From contig CAZNRD010000060.1 in the NCBI GenBank assembly GCA_964575425.1, forward strand, positions 1-15,273: 15,273 nucleotides of DNA, in the 5' to 3' direction. A program made the translations under genes and the position numbers. The notes beneath the pieces are model-generated. The model did not search any database and was not told the DNA's origin. It was given only the letters and a program-made list of their open reading frames with translations. The first letter of the stretch is position 1, and each line of letters begins with the position of its first letter. The DNA is from DATEAV01 sp964575425. GTDB taxonomy: Bacteria; Chloroflexota; Anaerolineae; Anaerolineales; E44-bin32. This document shows positions 10,358 to 15,273 of this stretch, in pieces.

Positions 10358-11555
10358 GTGGTTCCGTTGGGCCAGCCGGCGCGGGCGCGCGCAGATGCAC
10401 CTGCGCGAGGGCGCTGCGCCGCCAGACGCGGCAGGTGTGAGCAAGACGCTCACTGCACTGCACGGCAAGGGCTACTACATCTGGAAACTGCCGTACTGTG
10501 ACGGAGGCAACCCAGAGGCGATCGCCCGCCGCGCGGCCGCCGCCAGGCTCACGCACGTTCTCATCAAGATCGCGGACGGCACAAGCTGGAAGTACAACTA
10601 CAATAGCGAGACGAAGACAGACTACGTGCCCCCCGTCATCGCCGCACTGCGGGCCAGCGGAATCTCCGCATGGGGGTGGCACTACGTGCGCGGCGACGAT
10701 CCCGAGGCGGAGGCCAGGCTGGCGGTGGAACGGGTGCTGGAGCTGGGCGTCGATGGGTACGTGATCGACGCTGAGCGCGAGTACAAGAAGCCGGGCCGGC
10801 GCGAGGCCGCCAAGGCATTCATGCAGAAAGTGCGGGCGGGATTGAAGGACCTGCCGATTGCGCTCAGCTCCTATCGATTTCCTCGCATCCACAGCGCCTT
10901 TCCCTTCTCCGAGTTCCTCGAAGGCTGTGACTACGCCATGCCGCAGGTCTACTTCGAGCAGGCGCACAATCCGGAACAACAACTTGAGATCTGCCTCGAT
11001 CAATACATGAGCCTGCGGCCGGCGCGCCCCGTCGTCCCAACCGCGCCCACCTATGCCTCTGGCGATTGGCGCCCGACGCCGGATGAAATTCGGCGATTCT
11101 TCGCTCGCGCCCGCGCCCTGGGATTGGCAGCGGCGAATGCCTGGAGCTGGGATTTCGCCACGCGCACCAAGTACCTTGACCTTTGGAACGCTGTGTCGGA
11201 CTTCGAATGGCCGCCCCCGGCGCAGACAAGCGACGTTCCCGAGAAACTCATATGGGCACTGAATCGCGGCGATGTCGAGGGGGCTGCTGCCCTCTACCAT
11301 GAGAGGGCAGCGCACGTTACCGGAGAACGCACCGTGGTGGGACGATCCGCCGTGGCCGACTGGTATCGGACAATGCTCGATCGCCTCTTGCCCAATGCTC
11401 GCTTCGCCCTCACGGGCAAGTCCGGCCGCGACAACTCGCGCCACTTCACCTGGAAAGCAAGCAGCCCGCGCGGGATGGTGAGCGACGGCAGCGACACGCT
11501 GGGGCTGATGCAGGGCAGGATACTCTACCACTACACTTTCTTTACCGTGGGCTGA
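10341..11555 (+). CDS. Glycoside-hydrolase-like TIM-barrel protein with C-terminal NTF2/SnoaL-like domain
   Basis: The 404-residue product has two domains. Residues of about 40-290 read as a TIM barrel of the glycoside-hydrolase-like type: strands HVLIKIADG and SAWGWHYVRG, then YVIDAERE with D143 and E145, YAMPQVYFE, and AANAWSWDF near the end. The D-x-E on an early strand recalls lysozyme-like GH25 barrels, but I cannot name a family or substrate. From about residue 298 (PEKLIWALNRGD) to the end the pattern is an NTF2/SnoaL-like cone domain, with ALYHERAAHV and the GRSAVADWY segment. There is no signal peptide or membrane helix, so export is not evident. The start could be ATG 10341, 10344 or 10350; all overlap the end of dinB. 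It is probably co-transcribed with dinB. Confidence 0.78.
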   Translation: MMTMARWFRWASRRGRAQMHLREGAAPPDAAGVSKTLTALHGKGYYIWKLPYCDGGNPEAIARRAAAARLTHVLIKIADGTSWKYNYNSETKTDYVPPVIAALRASGISAWGWHYVRGDDPEAEARLAVERVLELGVDGYVIDAEREYKKPGRREAAKAFMQKVRAGLKDLPIALSSYRFPRIHSAFPFSEFLEGCDYAMPQVYFEQAHNPEQQLEICLDQYMSLRPARPVVPTAPTYASGDWRPTPDEIRRFFARARALGLAAANAWSWDFATRTKYLDLWNAVSDFEWPPPAQTSDVPEKLIWALNRGDVEGAAALYHERAAHVTGERTVVGRSAVADWYRTMLDRLLPNARFALTGKSGRDNSRHFTWKASSPRGMVSDGSDTLGLMQGRILYHYTFFTVG

Positions 11556-11568
11556 TCGTCCCAGCCAG

Positions 11569-14313
11569 CTAAGCAGCCTTCGGCTTCCGCTTCGACTTGG
11601 CCGCAGACCCCGACTTCCCTACGGGTGCAGGACGCCCAGTGCCCGTGCCCGTAGGGCGCTCCTTCTTTGCAGCCGGTTTCTTCGCCGCGGGTTTCCGCTT
11701 GCGCACAGAGGTCCGGGCTTTCACCGCCTTCTCAGGCGCGGCTTTGCTCCCAGGCTTGCGCCCACGAGGCGCGGCGGCTTCCTTCTTCGTCCGTGGCGGC
11801 TTTGGTTCCGGTGGTGGCCCCGGCGGTGCGGACCGCGGCACAACGGGGAACACGCCCACGACGCGGTCATTTCCCTTGACCTCGACCAGCACCTTGCCCC
11901 CGGCCGCGCGCGAGCGGCGCGGGGCATCACCGAAGCGGATGGAGCGGGCCGGAGCGCGGGCCAGGTGCACCACCACCCGATCCTCCGCTTGACCCACGAC
12001 TGCGCCGGCCAGGGCCTCCCTGGACAAGCGCCGGGACTTGTCCCCACCTCTCCAGACCAGGACGCCCTTGCCGTGCCGGCCCTGCAGCGGGAAATCCTTC
12101 GTTGGCACCCGCTTGGCGTTGCCATCCACCGTCAGCACCAGCAGATCTGCGCGCGGGTCGGTCACCCCCATGCCGACAACCTGCGCGTCCGGTTCAAGGC
12201 GGACTCCCATCACGCCGGAAGCACCGAGCCCGGTGGGGCGGACCTCCTCTTCGGAGAAGCGGATGGCAGCGCCGCTGCTACTGACCAGCATCACTTCGTC
12301 CTTGCCGCGGCTGAGCCGAACCCACGCCAGCGCGTCTCCTTCCGAGACATTGATGGCTGAGAAGGTTCGGCCGGACGGTCCGGAAAGCGCCTCGAGCGCC
12401 GTTTTCTTGACGACTCCCTGGCGGGTGCAGAAGACCAGATAGCCGGGGCTATCATGGCTTCCGCGCCCGGCCGGCACGACCACGCCCGCGACGGCCTCTG
12501 ATTCGGGAGGAAGGGGCGTGGTGCCCGCCACCGGGCTGCCCTGCGCCGGGTCGTCGCATTCGGGCAGACGGTGCACGCCGATGGCGGCGGCAGTTCCCTG
12601 CCCGTCGAAGAGGTACAGGGTATCCCGCGCGCTGGCGCCGAGGACAAGGGTGGGCGCGTCGCGGCCGGCCAGCCGCGGAAGGCGGCCGGAGGGCGTGCGC
12701 GAGATGCGCCCGTCGCGTGTCACCACGACCCAGGTGTCCTTCTCCGGCGTGAGGTCGGCCAGGTCGCCGGCGGTGAGCACTGCCTGGGCCCGCTTGCCCT
12801 TGCTAAGGGTGATGATCTGTGTGCGGCGACGGTCGCCGTAGGTCTCCTTGATGTGCAGGATTTCCTGGCCCACCGCGGCGCGCAACTTGCGCTCGGAGCC
12901 GAGCAGCGACTCCAGTTCCGCGATCAAGGCGAGTTTCTCGCGGTACTCTTGATCGATCTTCTTGCGTTCCAGGCTGGCCAGGCGGCGCAGTGGCATGTCG
13001 AGGATGGCATTGGCCTGGATCTCGGAGAGCCTGTAGCGGCGCGTCAGTCGCTCTCGCGCCTGATCAACATCCCTGGCGGAGCGAATCAGCTGCACGACAT
13101 CTTCCAGGTGAGCCAGCGCCGTGCGCAATCCCTCCAGGACGTGGGCGCGTTCGCGGGCCCGCTCCAGGTCGAAGCGGCTGCGCCGGCGGACGACGTCGAG
13201 GCGGTGCTCGAGGTAGACGCGCAGCGCCTGCTTGAGAGTGAGCAGCCGTGGCTCGCCGTCGACCAGCGCCAGCATGATGATGCTGAAGGTGCTCTGCATC
13301 GGCGTGCGCCTGTAGAGTTCGGCCAGCACTTTCTCGGGTTCGGCCGTCTTGGTCAGTTCGATGACGATGCGCATGCCCTGGCGGTCCGATTCGTCGCGCA
13401 AGTCCGCCAGGCCCTCGAGCTCCCCCAGCCGTGCCAGCTCGGCGATGCGTTCGATCAGGCTGGCCTTGTTGGTCTGATAGGGCAGCTCGGTGACGATGAT
13501 GCGTGAGCGCCCGCGGCCCATGTCCTCGATGTGAGCCCGGGCCTGGACGCTCACCCGGCCGCGGCCGGTGCCGTAGGCGGCGGCCAGCCCCTCGGCCTCC
13601 CCTGGCTGCCCAACGGGCACGGGCACTGAGTGCCGCACGATGATGCCGCCGGTGGGGAAGTCGGGGCCCTGGATGTATTTCATCAATTCCTCGACCCCGA
13701 TTTTCTCCTGCTGCGTCCAGTTCTCGAGCATGAACACCAGGGCATCGCACACCTCGGCCATGTTGTGGGGCGGAATGGAGGTGGCCATGCCGACGGCGAT
13801 GCCGGTGGCGCCGTTGGCCAGCAGGTTGGGGAAACCGGCAGGCAGAACGGTGGGTTCTCGCAGCGAGCCGTCGAAGTTGTCCGTCAGATCGACGGTCTCC
13901 TTCTCGATGTCGGCCAGCATCTCCAGGGCCAGCGGCGTCAGGCGGGCCTCGGTGTAGCGCATGGCAGCCGGCGCGTCGCCGTCGATCGAGCCAAAGTTGC
14001 CCTGGCCGTCGGTCAGGGGGAAGCGCATCGAGAAGTCCTGCGCCATTCGTGCCATGGCGTCGTAGACGGCCATGTCGCCGTGGGGGTGATACTTGCCGAG
14101 CACCTCGCCGACGATGCGCGCCGACTTGCGGTGCTCCGAGTGTGGGCGGATGCCCATGTCGTACATGGCGTAGAGGATGCGGCGGTGGACAGGCTTGAGG
14201 CCGTCGCGCGCGTCGGGCAGCGCCCGGGCCACAATGACGCTCATGGCGTAGTCCAGATACGCCTGCTGCATCTCGTCGTCGATGTCGATGCGCCGTACCT
14301 TGCCGACTTCCAT
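11569..14313 (-). CDS. gyrA: DNA gyrase subunit A (type IIA topoisomerase A subunit)
   Basis: This 914-residue subunit cuts and rejoins DNA to change supercoiling. ATG 14313 follows GAGG by 7 nt and a good promoter. The winged-helix/tower domain is complete, with active-site Y120 in AAMRYTEARL and the GKYHPHGD motif at 73-80. At the E. coli Ser83 position stands M81; the Asp87 equivalent is D85. The C-terminal beta-pinwheel spans about 510-825. No QRRGGKG-type GyrA box is present after the first blade (GRISRTPSGRLP); QGRHGKG near residue 742 is the closest match. Residues 827-914 are a Lys/Ala/Pro/Arg-rich tail. Without the box a topoisomerase IV (ParC)-like activity is possible. No gyrB is in the window. 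Confidence 0.92.
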   Translation of the reverse strand: MEVGKVRRIDIDDEMQQAYLDYAMSVIVARALPDARDGLKPVHRRILYAMYDMGIRPHSEHRKSARIVGEVLGKYHPHGDMAVYDAMARMAQDFSMRFPLTDGQGNFGSIDGDAPAAMRYTEARLTPLALEMLADIEKETVDLTDNFDGSLREPTVLPAGFPNLLANGATGIAVGMATSIPPHNMAEVCDALVFMLENWTQQEKIGVEELMKYIQGPDFPTGGIIVRHSVPVPVGQPGEAEGLAAAYGTGRGRVSVQARAHIEDMGRGRSRIIVTELPYQTNKASLIERIAELARLGELEGLADLRDESDRQGMRIVIELTKTAEPEKVLAELYRRTPMQSTFSIIMLALVDGEPRLLTLKQALRVYLEHRLDVVRRRSRFDLERARERAHVLEGLRTALAHLEDVVQLIRSARDVDQARERLTRRYRLSEIQANAILDMPLRRLASLERKKIDQEYREKLALIAELESLLGSERKLRAAVGQEILHIKETYGDRRRTQIITLSKGKRAQAVLTAGDLADLTPEKDTWVVVTRDGRISRTPSGRLPRLAGRDAPTLVLGASARDTLYLFDGQGTAAAIGVHRLPECDDPAQGSPVAGTTPLPPESEAVAGVVVPAGRGSHDSPGYLVFCTRQGVVKKTALEALSGPSGRTFSAINVSEGDALAWVRLSRGKDEVMLVSSSGAAIRFSEEEVRPTGLGASGVMGVRLEPDAQVVGMGVTDPRADLLVLTVDGNAKRVPTKDFPLQGRHGKGVLVWRGGDKSRRLSREALAGAVVGQAEDRVVVHLARAPARSIRFGDAPRRSRAAGGKVLVEVKGNDRVVGVFPVVPRSAPPGPPPEPKPPRTKKEAAAPRGRKPGSKAAPEKAVKARTSVRKRKPAAKKPAAKKERPTGTGTGRPAPVGKSGSAAKSKRKPKAA
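11617..11656 (-). repeat. Inverted repeat within the 3' end of gyrA
   Basis: CCCTACGGG (11617-11625) is exactly complementary to CCCGTAGGG (11648-11656), with 22 bp between the arms. It lies in the codons of the basic tail, about 50 bp before the gyrA stop. It could slow or end transcription where gyrA and the barrel gene converge, since no other terminator is visible in the 13-bp gap. There is no T-run, and chance pairing in GC-rich sequence is possible. Confidence 0.4.
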
Positions 14314-14341
14314 GCGGTGACCTCAAGCGGACGTCGGGCCA

Positions 14342-14370
14342 ATGATACGGTCTGGGCGCGATGCCGTCAA
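14342..14370 (-). promoter_or_regulatory. gyrA promoter
   Basis: On the - strand, TTGACG (complement of 14365-14370) and TATCAT (complement of 14342-14347) are separated by an optimal 17 bp. The predicted start near 14335 leaves a leader of about 22 nt with GAGG before the ATG at 14313. Confidence 0.8.
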
Positions 14371-14682
14371 TTGCTGCCAGGGATGGAACAGCAGGGAAGT
14401 GACCTGGGGCTCAGAAGCGGATGGACGAAGGAGTCGGAGGGTAGTTCTCCTGCAGAGCGATCCTCGGGCGCCAGTCGCTGCCGATGCGTGCGACCTGACT
14501 CCAGACTCGCATTGCGCGAGGTCCGTCGCCCTGAGCGAAATGAAGCTCTTGCGGCCTGCCTCGCCGGGAGCCTCTGCAGCCATGCCGCCGCGAGGCAAGC
14601 GAGTACCGATGCATGCCCGAAGCAAGGAATCCAGAAAGGGTCTGCGTGAGGGGCCTTGAGCGCCGCCGGTCGCGCCCGAGGC
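14371..14682. other. Intergenic region without a supported gene
   Basis: This 312-bp stretch lies between the gyrA promoter and the end of the LuxR-type gene. Open frames cross it on both strands, but none has a ribosome binding site, a recognisable product or a conserved look. Two short segments, CCCTGAGCGAAATGAAG (14529-14545) and GCCCGAAGCAAGGAATCC (14615-14632), resemble each other and the GAGCGAAGCGAAGG-type cores of dispersed intergenic repeats seen in many bacterial genomes. No tRNA or clear terminator was found. Confidence 0.45.
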
Positions 14683-15039
14683 TCACAGCCTGCCGCCTTT
14701 TCTCATTCCGAGCCCGGCGGCACGCGCCCGGGCGACGGCCTCGTCCCGATCCGTGACCTGGAGCTTGGCCAGTATGTTGGAAACGTGGTTGCGGACGGTC
14801 TTGAGGCTAATCCCCATGCGGTCAGCCAGCTCCTGGTTGCTCACGCCCTGGGCCAGCAGGGTGAGCACTTCACGCTCCCGGTCGGTCAGCGCGGGGAAGG
14901 CGGCGCGCACGGCCGAGGGCGTTGCCCCGGGCAGGTAGTGCATCAGGCGGTCCTCACATGTCGGGTTCGAGTGTGCGACCTTGAGCCACACCGTTTGCTT
15001 GCCCCGCTGGGCTTCGTACAGCGCGGCGGTGCGCCACAC
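14683..15039 (-). CDS. Possible surviving LuxR-type HTH product downstream of the TAG
   Basis: If translation restarts after the nonsense codon, the first conventional start is GTG 15039, giving 118 residues that keep the whole HTH (about residues 50-110). No ribosome binding site is properly spaced before this GTG, so yield would be low. This is the part a gene caller would report; it is probably the 3' portion of the longer interrupted gene rather than a native gene. Confidence 0.45.
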   Translation of the reverse strand: MWRTAALYEAQRGKQTVWLKVAHSNPTCEDRLMHYLPGATPSAVRAAFPALTDREREVLTLLAQGVSNQELADRMGISLKTVRNHVSNILAKLQVTDRDEAVARARAAGLGMRKGGRL

Positions 15040-15192
15040 GGTGATGAGTTTGGTGACCTTGAGGGTCCCCAGATAGTCGCCGTATGCGAAGACGGGATAG
15101 CCCTGCTCAGCCGGGCAGTCCTAGTCCTGGCACCACAGGTTGCCGTCCATGGCCAATCGTTTGCATCGTTCACAGAATCGGGCGACATTCAT
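14683..15192 (-). pseudogene. Zinc-finger / LuxR-type HTH regulator interrupted by an in-frame TAG
   Basis: Reading from ATG 15192 (AAGGGGA upstream), the frame encodes 23 residues, then TAG (15121-15123, - strand), then 145 more residues to TGA at 14683. The segments clearly belong together. C7-x2-C10 and C21 precede the stop and DCP (C26) follows it, making one four-Cys finger. The next part (FAYGDYLGTLKVTKL, WRTAALYEA, VWLKVAH) resembles the first strands of a protein-kinase N-lobe with its VxLK lysine. A LuxR/GerE HTH fills the end (LTDREREVLTLLAQG, ISLKTVRNHVSNIL). The HTH looks intact. The stop is a single nonsense change, either real (pseudogene or variant) or a read error. TAG ends many intact genes here, so general recoding is unlikely. 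Confidence 0.7.
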
Positions 15193-15273
15193 GGGAAATG
15201 CGTCCCCTTGGCAGCAGCTCGCTGATTGCGTTCAGACACATGTGAGACAGTAGGCCTGGCGCGAAAGGCGCAG

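Noticed and set aside
10062..11531. 489-codon antisense frame opposite the barrel gene and the dinB 3' end
   Set aside because: It overlaps two supported genes and its composition is typical of antisense frames in GC-rich DNA.
12571..14649. Two long + strand open frames opposite gyrA
   Set aside because: They are shadows of the gyrA codons; their His/Val/Asp-rich products match no family and lack start signals.
14955..14985. GGTTCGA motif that recalls a tRNA T-arm
   Set aside because: No acceptor, D or anticodon arms can be drawn around it, and it lies within the LuxR-type coding frame.
15121..15123. TAG read as a sense codon (recoded genome or pyrrolysine)
   Set aside because: TAG is the normal stop of rplU, rpmE, hpt, dinB and gyrA in this window, and no downstream insertion element is visible.
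15237..15244. Palindrome CACATGTG upstream of the LuxR-type gene as an operator
   Set aside because: Eight bases are too few to support an operator, and the flanks are not symmetrical.

Overview
This window is about 15.3 kb of GC-rich bacterial chromosome with dense, core-type gene content. It carries no phage, plasmid or CRISPR signature. The gene set and several protein details suggest a Chloroflexota (Anaerolineae-like) bacterium: an rpoC with a long coiled-coil insertion that has its own promoter, K/A/P-rich tails on L21 and GyrA, and small Cys-rich zinc-ribbon proteins. The taxon is an inference from style and content; no marker gene search was possible. TGA and TAG are both used as normal stops (TAG ends rplU, rpmE, hpt, dinB and gyrA), so the genetic code looks standard.

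Layout on the + strand: bases 1-58 hold nothing I can assign. A consensus promoter (59-86) and a terminator-like hairpin with a T-run (124-164) precede rpoC (260-4504). A perfect consensus promoter (4531-4559) and a structured leader then open a ribosomal-protein group: rplU (L21 with a basic tail), rpmA (L27) and an unusual rpmE in which L31 is fused to a domain resembling the RNA polymerase alpha-subunit C-terminal domain. A 14-bp perfect hairpin (6083-6114) separates this group from a salvage/tRNA-maturation group: tdk and hpt overlap by ATGA, and a class II CCA/poly(A) nucleotidyltransferase with an HD domain follows after 14 bp.

A small zinc-ribbon gene on the - strand (8811-9107) faces that operon tail to tail and is divergent from dinB (Pol IV). 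Its promoter lies across the dinB start region. dinB overlaps a gene for a two-domain protein: a glycoside-hydrolase-like TIM barrel followed by an NTF2/SnoaL-like domain. That gene converges on gyrA (- strand, 11569-14313) with a 13-bp gap. gyrA has a good promoter (14342-14370), a Met at the quinolone-contact Ser position, no recognisable canonical GyrA box, and an 88-residue basic tail. An intergenic stretch of about 310 bp may hold worn dispersed-repeat remnants.

The right edge holds a - strand gene for a zinc-finger / kinase-N-lobe-like / LuxR-type HTH protein, interrupted by an in-frame TAG inside its Cys cluster.

Functionally the window joins transcription (RpoC, GyrA), translation (L21, L27, L31, CCA addition), nucleotide salvage (Tdk, Hpt) and lesion bypass (DinB). 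The most novel items are the L31-alphaCTD-like fusion, the promoter-plus-attenuator arrangement in front of rpoC, and the TAG-interrupted regulator.
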